A DNA stretch of 64,000 bases from Engraulis encrasicolus. Taxonomy: Eukaryota > Chordata > Actinopteri > Clupeiformes > Engraulidae. A program made the translations under genes and the position numbers. Positions within the stretch are counted from its first letter, which is position 1. The number at the start of each line of letters is the position of its first letter. Of this stretch, positions 50,639 to 61,813 are shown in pieces. The stretch is from contig NC_085876.1 in the NCBI RefSeq assembly GCF_034702125.1, positions 26,082,481 to 26,146,480 of the forward strand, given 5' to 3'. Below the pieces are notes generated by a model. The model did not search any database, had not been told where the DNA came from, and saw nothing but the letters and a program-made list of their open reading frames with translations.

Positions 50639-50694
<56 letters not shown>
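50639..50694. repeat. (TA)n microsatellite
   Basis: Uninterrupted TA for about 56 bp. Confidence 0.98.
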
Positions 50695-50699
<5 letters not shown>

Positions 50700-50807
50700 T
50701 TATTTTTTTAATCAAATTTGTGGCTAGTAGAATAGCTGGATGGCTAGTGACTCGGGAAAACCATTAGCCACAGTGGCCGGCAAGCCAAAAGGTTAATGTC
50801 AAGCCCT

Positions 50808-50939
<132 letters not shown>

Positions 50940-51847
50940 GCCACTCCCTCATCTGTTCACTCTATTCTATTCTAATCTGTTCTTCACATCAGTCTGCCAC
51001 TTGATCCTCCTTTATAGGCCAAGATATAATCTGAGCACAGCACCAGCAAACATTAAGTAATTACCATTGTACAAAGGTTATATAAATATTATATCTAGGG
51101 ACATTCAGACTCGTGTGTATTTTTTTTTATGGGTGAAGAGGTGTGGATACATTGTGATGTGGTTTGAGGTGGAAACATTTCATTATTCATATTGTTGCAT
51201 ATCAAACATGAACACTATCAAAGAGACTGTGTTCTTAAAGCAAAAATATGGGTAGAGAGAAGTGTAGTATTTGGGGGTCAAAAATCTGTGCTTTTTTGTG
51301 GTGTCATCCTATGTTCTACTGCCCATAATTAAAGAATGGAAAAAGGTAGACACAAACTTCTTTTTTCAGGTGAAAGTAGACAGTTCAGTGCAGTTTTCTG
51401 TAGTATTTGTATTCAGAGACATAGAGCATTATATTCTGTGGATCTTGAGAGATTATTAATTACTAATTAGTAAAACTGTTAAAAATCGCTGACAATATGA
51501 GGCTCTCTGCTTTTAAAATGGCTGCCAGCCAATTACATAAGCACTTTCTTCCAATCTGCTCTTAAATCTGATGCCATGATGGGATTCCCCATATCTGAAA
51601 ACGTAAAATAAGTGCTCTTTTCTAATTTATACCTTGTTTAGGCCAAAAGAAAAGTGATTGCATGGTGGTGGCGGCCATATTGGATTTTGCCCGTTTGAGG
51701 CATTTCGGTACATTTTTGTATCCGGCATACGTCAGATTTGGATTCAGCACCCTTTCATACCCCTAAATCAGTTGTATGCCGAAAATTAACATGATTTGCC
51801 TTCAGAACCTTAAATAAGCACCTTTTAAGAAATCCTACCTAGACTAT

Positions 51848-51970
51848 AAATGGAAAGAAAAGAAAAGAATGGTTCAATAACGTCTTGAACCGCTTCACCC
51901 CTGAACATGAAGGCATGCTTTCACAACATGACTCAGACACATACTAAGCTTTCAGCAGTGATAAGAAATA
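51848..51970 (+). repeat. left part of a duplicated intronic segment (copy A)
   Basis: ggttcaataacgtcttgaac ... cagcagtgataagaa resembles 54688-54776 (ggttcaataaaatcctgc ... cagcagtgatgagaa). The right part of copy A resumes at about 53605 after the L2 element. Confidence 0.65.
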
Positions 51971-52029
51971 TTACACAATGTCGGGGATTTAGCGTGTTTT
52001 TGTTTGTTTTGTTTTTTTCTGTTTCACGC

Positions 52030-53600
52030 AATCCACTCATTGCATTATAGAGTGGTTCAAAACATATATTACAGGAAGGCAGTTTTTTGTCACCATCGGA
52101 GAACACGTCTCCAACAAGTATGATGTGCCTTTTGGAGTTGCTCAGGGTAGTTGCTTGGGCCCTCTCCTCTTCTCTCTCTATATGTTGCCCCTGGGCTCCA
52201 TCATCAGAGAGCACAATGTTGATTTTCATAGCTATGCCGATGACACTCAACTATATATCTCTGTCGAGCCTAGCCAAACCACTGCCATTCATGCCTTGAC
52301 TAAATGCATGTCTGCCATCACAGATTGGATGAACAGTAACTTCCTAAAATTAAATGAGGATAAAACTGAAGTGTTGCTCATTGGGCCTAAGGAAAAACGT
52401 GCAAAACTCCACTCAAGCCTAGGTGACCTAAGCATACACATTAAAGATAAGGTTACTAGCCTAGGTGTGGTCATAGACTCGGATTTGAGCTTTGAGCCTC
52501 ACATCAACAAGATAACAAAATCTGCTTTTTTCCATCTTAGAAATGTTAACAAAGTGCGCGGCTTGGCCCCCCAACAAGACGCTGAGAAACTTATTCATGC
52601 CTTTGTCACCAGTAGGATAGACTACTGCAATGCTCTCTTCTCTGGTCTCCCAAAAAAATTAATTGACAAATTGCAACTCATTCAAAATTCTGCGGCAAGA
52701 ATCCTAACAAGAACCAGAATGAGAGAGCACATCTCTCCTGTCTTGGCAGACCTGCACTGGTTACCTGTCTCATACAGAATCGACTTTAAGATTCTGCTCA
52801 CAGTATTTAAAGCATTAAATGGACTTGCCCCTAGCTATATCTCAGACATGCTCTCTTTTTATGCCCCTGCTCGAGCTCTCAGGTCCACTGATGCCAAGCT
52901 GCTAAGGACCCCCACCCCCCCGCAGAAGAAGATCGGCGACGCCGCGTTTGCCTACTATGCGCCCAAGAGATGGAACGCCCTCCCCATCGAGATCCGATCA
53001 GCCACCTCCGTCGACTCCTTTAAGAAGCAGCTGAAGACCCACCTCTTCATCCTTGCCAACTCCTAGCTGCCAAGGCGTCATAGTGTCCCAGCTGCCGCAG
53101 CGCCCTTACTACTCGCAACCAGCCCTAGCAGGGGGCTCCCCTAGGTGGCCGCTGGTCTCTGCCTGAGGTTTCTTCCTGACTATAGGGGGTCTTTTTTTTT
53201 TTTTTTTTCTCAGACTTCACTGAGCTTTTTTTTTCCCCCTTACAAACTATGAATCAAGCGAAAGGGAGTTTTTCCTCACCCCTGATGCCACCAGGGGCCG
53301 CACCTGAGCGCCCAATCTCTGTGTGACTATCTATGACTTATGATAGGCCCAGCCACTATGGACCTTACACATCTAAGAATCCTGGTCCTATCCTACGTTG
53401 ACCTTATGACTCTACATTCTCTGTCTAACTCTTCTTCCTCTGCCTTCCTGCTTTTTCTGCCTCTCCTCTATACCTCTCCTTTTAAATCTATCTCTAAAAA
53501 TGTTTTTTTTTTTTTTTCATTTGTTAAGCACTTTGAGTTACATGCCTTGTATGACACAGTGCTATACAAATACAATTATTATTATATTAAAATTATTATT
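52030..53600 (+). pseudogene. 5'-truncated L2-type LINE with reverse transcriptase C-terminal half
   Basis: The frame opens in WFKTYITGRQFFVTIG and is continuous through QGSCLGPLLF, YADDTQLY (catalytic A-D-D) to a C-terminal region with RIDYCNALFSGLP, LHWLPV and RWNALP, stopping at 53066. It is followed by a 3' region with ggtttcttcctgac and aaagggagtttttcctc and a tail gtgctatacaaata plus attatt repeats. No upstream endonuclease is present, so the copy is dead on arrival but still open for more than 330 codons. Clade L2 (Maui-like) is from memory of the motifs. Confidence 0.85.
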
Positions 53601-53604
53601 ATCA

Positions 53605-53665
53605 AGAAAAACCTTATGCTAGAAGTGAGATCTGCTGCTCATGCACACAAATGAATCAGCTAAAT
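53605..53665 (+). repeat. right part of duplicated segment copy A
   Basis: aaccttatgctagaagtgag ... atgcacacaaatgaatcagc matches 54808-54875 (aaccttactctttgaagc ... atgcacgcaaactaaatcagc). Confidence 0.65.
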
Positions 53666-53774
53666 TACCACCATATCCCAATGACAATTTGTTACTGATG
53701 CTAAACATCATCATCAGCTGCAGTCTTGCAAAGGGATGCTGAACGTTTTGTACTTGACGTCACATTGGTTAGGC

Positions 53775-54109
53775 CAGTGTTTCTCAAAGTGGGACGGAAG
53801 CCCCCCTAGGGGGCCGCGGAGGTATTGGAGGGGGGGTGCATGAAGTTAGAAGGTTTTTCTTTTATTAATACTTTTCTGCTTTGCTATTATGTCAACACAT
53901 TCACTTTACAATCCCAATATATTCATTAATTTATTCATTCATTATTATTTCATTCAACATCATAGGCCCTATACGTGTATATTAGGCTCTAATAAACTTT
54001 ACGAAGGCCTATTTATTTGTATTTTCGTAACCATTTTGCTCGAGGGGGGCGCAGACAGACTCCCTTCATCTGAAGGGGGGGAATGGCACGACAAGTTTGA
54101 GAAGCACTG
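53775..54109. mobile_element. hAT-like MITE
   Basis: Ends CAGTGTTTCTCAAAGTGG and (reversed) CAGTGCTTCTCAAACTTG. Flanks ggttaggc (53767-53774) and cgttagac (54110-54117) match at 6 of 8. Confidence 0.75.
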
Positions 54110-54211
54110 CGTTAGACTGATACGGTTGTGGAATTTTGTGCAGCGTCAGAGATAGAGTAGCTGGTAGAGAGTAGAGGCTAACCATCCAACACATTGATCC
54201 AAGACAGACCA

Positions 54212-54337
54212 CTACACAGTAAAAAAAACCCAGTGTTAATTCAACACTTACAGAGTACAGTGGGAGAAAATACACACTAGAATGTGTTAAATTGACTCTT
54301 TGAGTGTTGAATTAACACTGCATTTCTTACTGTGTAG
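54212..54337. mobile_element. 126 bp MITE with CTACACAGTAA ends
   Basis: CTACACAGTAAAAAAAACC at left and (reversed) CTACACAGTAAGAAATGC at right, with inner AGTGTTAATTCAACACT words also inverted. Compact hairpin. Confidence 0.75.
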
Positions 54338-54439
54338 TTGAAAGGTTTCATGTTTAAACATGTTGATACATTTTTTCCAACCTTTCATTTTTCTCTATTA
54401 GTCTGACTTTACTCAGTACTTATGGCAGATTCAAATGCA

Positions 54440-54588
54440 GGTAAGTAAAATACTACATGGGTCATGTACTCGAGTAAAGTACCCATTTTGAAAACTACTT
54501 ACAAAACAACAAATTAGTCATACAAAGTACTTAATTGCAGTTATTTTACTAAATGTAATAAGTTACTTTCCACCCCTCTCAGTTACAC
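54440..54588. repeat. fragment of the AAGTAC-rich family
   Basis: tactcgagtaaagtac and gttactttccacccct match the family at 6070-6590. Confidence 0.55.
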
Positions 54589-54664
54589 ACATAAACGCTT
54601 TACAGGCAGGAGCTTCACTATTGAAAAAAGGCTTGCCCTCATAAAAACAGTAAAGAAAATTCAT

Positions 54665-54890
54665 TGGAGGGGAAAATAAAAAGAAAGGTTCAATAAAATC
54701 CTGCACCTCCTGAAGCTGAAGGAATGTTTTCACAACCAGACTCACACAAGCACCAAGCACCAGCAGTGATGAGAACTATTGTGCAAATGCCAATTATTGC
54801 ATTATCAAGGTCAACCTTACTCTTTGAAGCTAGAGGCGAAATCCGCAGTTCATGCACGCAAACTAAATCAGCTAAATCGCTACCATTTCA
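54665..54890 (+). repeat. duplicated intronic segment copy B (without the L2)
   Basis: Carries the left and right parts of copy A (51848-51970 and 53605-53665) with only a short spacer between them, so it preserves the pre-insertion arrangement of the L2 site. Confidence 0.65.
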
Positions 54891-55032
54891 CAATGCTGCA
54901 AACAATATTCACTATTACATGTTGTATTGTGCCTCACTGTCAGTTAATATCAGTAAAAATGTTAACTATTTCATAGGGTTTAGTTAAGATTTCTTTTTTC
55001 TTTTTAATTCTTTTTAATATATATATTTTTAG

Positions 55033-55150
55033 GGGCTTTTAAGTCTTTATTTGACAGGACAGTCGAAGATGGTGGCAGGAAGTGAATGGGGCAGAGAGAC
55101 AGGGCCTTAATGTGGGGGACTTAGCGCGCTGCGCCACAGCGCCCCCCTAG
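55033..55150 (-). mobile_element. tRNA-derived SINE, minus strand
   Basis: ggcttttaagtctttatttg ... agcgcgctgcgccacagcgcc is the reverse of the 7864 subfamily. Confidence 0.75.
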
Positions 55151-55302
55151 TTAAGATTTCTTAAAGGGAAAACCATTGCCAACTTCCTCAATGAGGTAAG
55201 TATTGGGGGGAAGGGGTCGGTGGAACACCCTCATTTCCCAACCCTACCCCATCTCTCTCCCCCACCACGTTCCTATCACATCTTCAGTATCCAATCAAAA
55301 TG

Positions 55303-55465
55303 AAGGCACTGGCCCTACCATGGCATAACGGTAGAGCACTCAGCTACTACGTGGCCGACCCGGGTTCGATTCCAGCCTAGGTCCTTTGCCGACTCTGCCC
55401 CGTCTCTCATTCTCAAACTATCCTGTCAGTAATAAAGTCTAAAAGACCAAAAAAACATCTAAAAA
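55303..55465 (+). mobile_element. tRNA-derived SINE, plus strand
   Basis: Head ggccctaccatggcataacgg, B-box-like gggttcgattccagcc, tail aataaagtctaaaagacc. Confidence 0.8.
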
Positions 55466-55519
55466 AATTAAATTCAGGCACTAAAAAGCCCAAACAATAT
55501 GTTAAAAAGAGGTGCGTAC

Positions 55520-55707
55520 CATGTCTGCCAGGCCGACGTAGAGGAACAGGCCTGCCGTGACGGCCGCTATCCACTCTTGGGCGGCCGTATCCGTGGAAAC
55601 GGAGAGGGCGATGTAGAGGCCTATGAAGGAGGTGAGGGCGCTGCCCATGTTTAGCAGTAGGGCCTTCTTCACAGACAGCCCGCAGTGCAGCAGAATGGCA
55701 AAGTCAC
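55520..55707 (-). CDS. slc39a4: ZIP zinc transporter exon (TM6-TM7)
   Basis: Acceptor cccgcag at 55712-55708, donor ATG|gtacgc at 55519. It encodes the residues after [25 protein letters not shown], then two hydrophobic helices ([13 protein letters not shown] and [18 protein letters not shown]). The GDFAxLL and SVxxALLLN patterns are those of ZIP4. Two bases complete a codon split with exon 58964-59116; it ends in phase 0. A decayed copy of its beginning lies at 56105-56265. Confidence 0.87.
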
Positions 55708-55926
55708 CTGCGGGAAATGAAATAGAATAGAATTACAACATGTGGTGTCATTTCAACACTTAGAGTCAATTTCACATCTTCTAGATTGTATTTGGTCCCA
55801 GGTGTTGAATTATTACTTTTTTATTATGTGCACCCACACTAGCTGCTGGATCACAGCTGGAGAGAAAAAAGGAAGTGTGACACCTGTCCCCTCCACTTTT
55901 ATTTATTATTATTATTTTTTTTAAAT

Positions 55927-56089
55927 CTTTTACAACTTTATTTGATAGGACAGTGTGTGAGGTGGACAGGAAGCGAATTGGGAGAGAGACGGGGAGGGGT
56001 CGGGAAAGGACCCAGGCCGGGAATCGAACCCGGGTCAGCCGCATGGCAGGCGAGTGCCCTACCGGTTGGCCACGGCAGGGCCCCGTCCA
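55927..56089 (-). mobile_element. tRNA-derived SINE, minus strand
   Basis: tttatttgataggacagtg at the tail side, gaatcgaacccgggtcagcc (B-box complement) and ttggccacggcagggcc at the head. Confidence 0.85.
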
Positions 56090-56104
56090 CTTTAAAGTAT
56101 TTAA

Positions 56105-56265
56105 TATGTCATTTCTTTTTCAAAGGGTATGCATTATCAGAGTGCTTGACGCTGGTGAAGGATGCATGCCAAAAGCAAGCATGCTGCCCATAAAGGACGA
56201 CGGTAATTCTAAACAGAATGCCTTTGTCACGGACCAGCCGCCATTGAGGAGCACGACAAAGTCAC
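56105..56265 (-). pseudogene. decayed duplicate of ZIP exon 55520-55707
   Basis: After a ttctacag acceptor ending at 56266, the minus strand reads GT GAC TTT..., in the same phase as the true exon. About 19 residues align (GDFVVLLNGGWSVTKAF against [17 protein letters not shown]), then similarity fades, and the frame stops near 56110. No matching donor was found. A SINE lies immediately beyond it. Probably a relic of partial gene duplication. Confidence 0.6.
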
Positions 56266-56417
56266 CTGTAGAACAAGCAGTGACACTGACAGGAAATAGA
56301 AAAGAAAAAACTAAAGATCAGGAGCTGATAGGGCTTTGTGAGCCTGCGTTGGCTTGCACAAACTGCTGCGTGGCAGATTTTTATGACGATCTGATGTCAA
56401 AGTGACCTGATCCTGAC

Positions 56418-56423
<6 letters not shown>

Positions 56424-56492
<69 letters not shown>

Positions 56493-56513
56493 GAGAGAGT
56501 CAGAGAGAGAGAG
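56424..56513. repeat. (GA)n microsatellite
   Basis: Near-perfect GA with two TCAGA interruptions. Confidence 0.97.
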
Positions 56514-56835
56514 ACAGACTGACCGGGAGTGAAGGACAGAGAACATTTTGAGAAAGAACATTTTGTAGAGCTACGTATTTTACAGGTTTTGTGCCAGTTG
56601 TTGATGTCTATCTATCTCACATGTCTGATAACAGAGTCACCTTCAGCACACCACTAGGAGAAGGGAGGCAACCTTTGAAGCAGTTCGCCATAAAAGTAGA
56701 ATATTCTGGAATAGAATAGAATAGAATATCCCTGATAGCTTGTAGGTAGATTGTCATATTTCTGTAGTAGTAGTAGTATCAGTAGGTAATTAAGTTCAAA
56801 TCTTGACAACAGACAGATCGTGTATCATTCTAAAC

Positions 56836-57210
56836 CAGGGATGGGCAACTGGAAGCCCATCTCATCACTCAGTGTGCCCCCAAGATAAAACATAATTAAA
56901 GAATAATTTTTCAAAACACTACTGAATAAGTCTGTTGTAATTATACTGCTGCCTGATAGAGATCACTCCCACTCCTTCCAAACTATAGGAGAATCATTGT
57001 CAAACGCCATTGTCTACACTTTTCACTGCCCGTCCGAAATTGGGTGGCAAAAAGCAGTCCATTTTACATGTAGCTTGATCGTTTTTGCACATGTGCAGGA
57101 GGATTTAGCGGTTCACCGTGTTATCGGTTTTAAACTCTTTGGTCATGTGTTCCTCCGATGGTGGAGATGAAAAATGTGGCCCTCCTTATCATGATAGTTG
57201 CCCATGCCTG
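56836..57210. mobile_element. hAT MITE with perfect 8 bp target duplication
   Basis: Ends CAGGGATGGGCAACT and (reversed) CAGGCATGGGCAACT. TTCTAAAC is duplicated exactly at 56828-56835 and 57211-57218. Confidence 0.92.
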
Positions 57211-57429
57211 TTCTAAACATCCAATGTCTCAAACGGGTATCACTGTATTATTGTGAGTCATAGTCTAGCCATACACCCCAATGGGGTTAACTGAGCCCCA
57301 GTTGAAATTGGGCAGGATTTATTACCTTCTGGTAGTTTAGAGTATTTAGTTTGTTGAGCTGGAAATGATCAATAATCGTAAATCTGGCAACTTTAGCAGT
57401 GGGGTAGCTGGGCAAGAGGACAGGTAGAG

Positions 57430-57762
57430 CAGTGGTTCTTAACCTGGGGTGCGGGCACCCCCTGGGGGTGCGCCAGAGATTTCAGGGGGTGCACGGAATT
57501 TTGTTTGTGTTGAGGTTGTGACCAAAATTCTGCAAGCGAACATTATAATTAGGCCAAATCAAAAGCAAATTAAAACATGCTTTGGTCCCCATGTAAAGGC
57601 ATAAGGTATTGATTAATGTCTCAAGCAAGAATCATTGCAATTAATCACTAAAATGTTTTTTTAGATTGTATATACACGTGTAGACGATTGAGTTGGGGGT
57701 GCGCGACTTGTCTTGGGCACAGGTAAGGGGGTGCGTTAAGAAAAAAAGGTTAAGAACCACTG
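57430..57762. mobile_element. hAT MITE with perfect 8 bp target duplication
   Basis: Ends CAGTGGTTCTTAACCT, inverted and exact. AGGTAGAG is duplicated at 57422-57429 and 57763-57770. Confidence 0.93.
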
Positions 57763-58099
57763 AGGTAGAGGATGGGTAGGGATGTACTAAAACGCATATG
57801 CCCCCTTACCAATACTGTGGGGCAGTTTGTAGGCAACCAGTTTCTTGGGCAAAGGAAATCGAGAATAAGCAGACTAGCCAGATTGTCTTAACCCCTTAGC
57901 GCAGCACCTATGTTATAACCTTACTGTCACCAAAATTGTAATGTCTATGTCTTAATCTGTTACTTACAGTAAGGCTCTCGGCACTGTCATAGCAATGTTG
58001 TTATGATGTAGTTGAGTATTTTCAGCAAATAGTGAATAGGCCCATCGGCGACCCCTGCTGCAGTAAGAGGCTACAGTGTAATTCTGGGGGCGACATATC

Positions 58100-58215
58100 A
58101 TGCCCGGGTTCGAGTCCCGAGGTCATTTCCCATCTGTCTCTCCTGCTCGTTTCCTGTCACTCTCTCACTGTTATGTCCAAAGAAAGGCCCTAAAAGCCAT
58201 AAAAGTATCTTTAAA
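58100..58215 (+). mobile_element. 5'-truncated tRNA-derived SINE
   Basis: gggttcgagtcccgaggtc (B-box-like), CT-rich body and an aaaggccctaaaagcc tail; the A-box head is missing. Confidence 0.65.
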
Positions 58216-58288
58216 AAATTGTTATTTTGTGCGGCATCATGACCAAGTCTATAGCTTTTTTTTTGCCAGTGCATAGGTAGCGTAGGTA

Positions 58289-58925
58289 GTGGCTTACCCA
58301 GTTCATGGGGTAGCATGCTGGCCTAAGCTTGTTCTTTGGCTGCCAGTGCACATGTAGGTACAGTACAGTAAAGGCCAGTGCATAGGTACTGTATATGGAT
58401 GTCAATAATTGATCAATTAATCGAATTGAGTTGATTAAAATGTCAATCGATCAAAAAAATAATAATTGCAATTAATCGCCAACGCGACTGGCGAGAGACC
58501 CAGATGTAATGGGCATGACGAAGTCTGTGTGAGAAGAGGAGTGTGAAGGTGGGAACATTTCAATCACCTTTGGATTGTTATAGAAATTAATTTAAATTTA
58601 GCATTTAATTTCATTTTTTATTTAATTTTCATGTATTGTATAGGGAAAAACACTGCTTATCAATTAATCGTAAGTTAATCGATGAGGTTAATCAACTGAC
58701 AATTGATAAATTAATCAATAATTTGCATCCATAGTACTGGGGTAGTTCATGTCATAGGCTAGCTCTTCGCTTGCCAGTGCATAGCTACATTCGTAGTGGT
58801 AGGAGTCGGACTAGTAGTAGGTACTGTGTGGCTTACCCAGCTCGTGAGGCATCTCATGTCATAGGCTAGCTAGTAGTAGTAGTAGGTACTGTGTGGCTTA
58901 CCCAGCTCATGGGGCATCTCATGTC
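58289..58925 (-). repeat. degenerate tandem copies of a ZIP exon end plus splice donor
   Basis: On the minus strand three pieces at about 58891-58925, 58826-58865 and 58289-58321 resemble the end of the exon at 58964-59116: two read CATGAGATGCC(C/T)CA(T/C)GAGCTGG|GTAAGCC, which would encode HEMPHELG before a consensus donor; the third is more diverged but keeps ctgg|gtaagcc. They lie in repeats with (TAG)n and gccagtgcatag words. Confidence 0.75.
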
Positions 58926-58963
58926 ATAGGCTAGTTAGTAGTAGTGGGTACTGTGTGTCTTAC

Positions 58964-59116
58964 CCAGCTCGTGGGGCAGCTCGTGGCAGAGGACAGCCAG
59001 GGACGTGGCCAGGCCAGACTTCCAAGACATGGAGAAGGCCGCCCCGATAGCCAGGCCGTCTGCGAAGTTGTGGATCCCATCGCCTATGGTGATCATGTAG
59101 GGAAGCAGTCTCTGTT
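58964..59116 (-). CDS. slc39a4: ZIP zinc transporter exon (TM4-TM5, metal site)
   Basis: Part of a LIV-1 subfamily ZIP transporter, which moves Zn2+ into the cytosol across the plasma or a vesicle membrane. Five exons fit in phase (61531-61448, 60469-60430, 59116-58964, 55707-55520, 49589-49458; 198 residues plus stop). This exon encodes [15 protein letters not shown]4 with the HNFADG metal motif, then [14 protein letters not shown] and TM5 with HELPHELG; donor gtaaga at 58963. Both motifs are the binuclear metal centre of ZIPs. Wording is closest to ZIP4 from memory, with ZIP12 the main alternative. TM1-TM3 and the extracellular domain are not in the window. No stop or frameshift was seen. 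Confidence 0.9.
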
Positions 59117-59417
59117 CTACAGGTAAAAAAGAGAGAAGAAAGAGACGAAATACAGTAAATGTCAAAATATGGTACAGTGATCAGATGCCAGGATTTTCTG
59201 CATTGTCTATGGGTTTTGTAAAACGTAATCCTTTGACAATAGTTTTGGTAAATGGGAATTTCCCTGTTTTTGTCTCCATGTGTCTCCATTTCAAAATCTT
59301 GGAGATCTGGTCACCTAATGTCATTCACGGGTCAAGCCTTTGAGTAATGTGAATTGTATTTTACAGGAAATTTCTGTTCTAGAGATCAAAAAAGAAAGAA
59401 TGAGATGAGTAAAGTAA

Positions 59418-59599
59418 TGCCTCTTTTCCACTGACGGTTTTCTGGTAGGCCTACAGCTTGACACAGTGTGACTTGGACGCCTTTTTTTGCTTTTCGAATA
59501 GGCAGGACACAGCTCAATAGTAATGCAATAAGTGGTGGCCGAGTCGTGCTGTGTCGAGCTGTAGTCCTACCAGAAAACCGTCAGTGGAAAAGAGGCTTA
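59418..59599. mobile_element. MITE, GCCTCTTTTCCACTG family, copy 2
   Basis: Inverted arms of about 62 bp: tgcctcttttccactgacgg at left and ccgtcagtggaaaagaggc at right. Related to 49729-49908. Confidence 0.85.
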
Positions 59600-60429
59600 A
59601 GAGTCAATTTCAGTTTACTACTGTATGATGATTAGATTTAGTTTCTAAATAGTTTCCCATTAGTTTCTGAGTACAGTCTGTATTTATGGTAGTTGGTCCT
59701 TATAAAACACATGAAACCTCACCTTGTCCATTGGCATAATAGTTAAAAGTTCATCTTTATTTTTTTAAAATTATTTATTAAATAAACGGTTGAATATTTA
59801 TTTATTTATTTTTTGGAAATAATCTTGGAATCGCACAATTTTGAAATATTGGTCGCCCAAATTCAAGAATCAAACCACCACACCACTCAGTAAAGTTTGT
59901 CCTTGAGTGCTTGGTGTACATACAATATGCATGTTTGGAATGCTAGCTGGCCTCGGTCCTGGGAAGCTTTAAACGGAGCTCATGAGGGCTCCCCCTAAGT
60001 GTAGTATAGAGGAAGTGTAGCAGGGTGTTCTAGTGAAATGGAGTATGGGGAGGTGGTGGGACAATTCGGAAAGCCTTCACGCATGAGAGGTGAAAGAGGG
60101 AAGGAGGGATTTAAATAAGCGCGAAGACGGGAGCAAGTAATGACGGCCGTCAATCACTCGCAGACTTCGTCCAGAACTACATTTATATACTGTATAAACA
60201 GCATTTATTGTACAGGAAACTACTATAACTTCATAGTAGTAGATGTACTCTTCCCCACATGTGTTTCATCCTTACTCCAAGGTCATGACAATGTGCAGAA
60301 GTAGAATTATGATATGATTACTATTGCATGTGCCACGTGTCTATATGGATGGTTTTATTGTATTTTTATTGGGCCATTGCAGTTATGGTAAAGTGCTTTA
60401 CAGCATGTTATGAACTCAAGGGTGCTTAC
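59600..60429. other. ZIP intron, no further feature
   Basis: AT-rich intronic sequence with a TTTA-rich patch near 59790-59815. No exon-like frame with splice sites was seen. Confidence 0.5.
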
Positions 60430-60469
60430 CTCGAGTACGAGGCACAGGCTGAGGATCCTCCACTTGTAC
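60430..60469 (-). CDS. slc39a4: ZIP zinc transporter small exon (cytosolic loop)
   Basis: Forty bases, acceptor catgtag and donor gtaagc. In phase it encodes VQVEDPQPVPRTR plus one base. It belongs to the variable loop between TM3 and TM4, just before RLLPYMI. The identification rests on phase continuity with both neighbours. Confidence 0.7.
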
Positions 60470-60479
60470 CTACATGAGA

Positions 60480-60537
60480 AGAGGAGAAGAAGAAGAAGAA
60501 GAAGAAGAAGAAGAAGAAGAAGAAGAAGAAGAAGAGA
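60480..60537. repeat. (AAG)n microsatellite
   Basis: AAG/GAA triplets; on the transcript strand it is (CTT)n immediately before the small-exon acceptor. Confidence 0.97.
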
Positions 60538-60607
60538 GGGAGAAAGTTTGAATTAATTATCTGCTGCAGTGAGACAAAAGAAGTGTGAGTCAGGTGTGTG
60601 GTCCCAC

Positions 60608-61269
60608 GGCCCATTCCCACACAGCGAAATTCCGCTTGATGGCGGAGCGAATTTGCCAAGGGACACGACTTGATATTGGCAAAACCCCAGATTGGGTCTG
60701 CATCGAGTTTTAACCGCAATGCGAAATTCGCCTGGCAGTTAGCTGTGTGGGGATTCGGTGTCGAAAGAAAATTCGTCTGGGGGTGTGGTCGCCAATAGTT
60801 CCAAGAGATACATAGCTATTTATTTTCATCCGAATACATCACTGTGGGTCAACCTTTAGTGCCAGGCAGACTTCAAATTCCCACCAGACCCAGCGAGATA
60901 GCATACAGCTAACGGCTGTTTGCACACATTACCCACTCAATATCACAACACTATTGTGATGTTTTTGTCTTAGATACATTGTAAGTGCTATGATATTGTT
61001 CTTCATGTAGAACAAGTAGTTTAATATAATATTGTGGCTGTTGGATTCTATTAAAATGCTAACCGTGAGCTTAAAAAATTGAATGATCAAATGTTAATGT
61101 GGACTAACCTATTTGTGTCAGATAAGTTTGTGGTGCGTTTTCACATCAATCCATGGTAGCCATGACAATTGCCCTCTGCAAATTCACCCTGCCTCCGCCC
61201 TATGAGGCGAATTTTCACCTCCTTTCAAAGTCATTGAGGGCGAAGCGAAAATTCTTTGTGTGGGGACTT
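60608..61269. repeat. possible non-autonomous element with CCCACACA ends
   Basis: cccacacagcgaaattccgc at left and gcgaaaattctttgtgtggg at right are rough inverted repeats. An internal ctgtgtggggattcg also matches. Boundaries are uncertain. Confidence 0.4.
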
Positions 61270-61306
61270 GGACATGAGAGCTGCTGGATGATTGGTGATG
61301 GATGTG

Positions 61307-61443
<137 letters not shown>

Positions 61444-61447
61444 TCAC

Positions 61448-61531
61448 CAGATCTGCCTGAGAGCTGCTGGATGACTGGTGGTACATCTGTAGCACTCTGC
61501 CATGGTCACAGTGATGTGGCTCAGAACCGTC
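61448..61531 (-). CDS. slc39a4: ZIP zinc transporter exon (His-containing cytosolic loop)
   Basis: Twenty-eight codons between cattgcag and gtgagg: DGSEPHHCDHGRVLQMY, then HQSSSSSQADL. ZIP4-type transporters have a His-rich loop between TM3 and TM4 at this place, here reduced to HHCDHG. Phase 0 on both sides. Upstream exons were not found and probably lie beyond 64000. Confidence 0.7.
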
Positions 61532-61813
61532 CTGCAATGAAGTCAACACAGACAACACTCTTCTAATTAGAATTCGACAGTTACGTAGACTTAGACTTGC
61601 AGTTAGTCAGCACTAGTAAGTCAGCACTCATCTAATAAGTTCAACATTTACACAATTACACATTGTAGACGACCTAACACACTTCTAGTTAGACTTTAAC
61701 ACTTAGGCCAGGGACAAGCTTGTTGTGTAACTTAAAATACACATGCAAACATATGCAGCCGAGTGCACGTAGATGCAAAAGAGCTATAAGAGCAATATGC
61801 ATGATACTGAAGG

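Noticed and set aside
52125..53066. Host protein-coding gene
   Set aside because: The sequence is the RT C-terminal half of a LINE (YADDTQLY) with a LINE-type 3' end, not a host gene.
58935..59289. Second frame ([16 protein letters not shown]...) over the ZIP exon
   Set aside because: Out-of-frame reading of the [14 protein letters not shown] exon.
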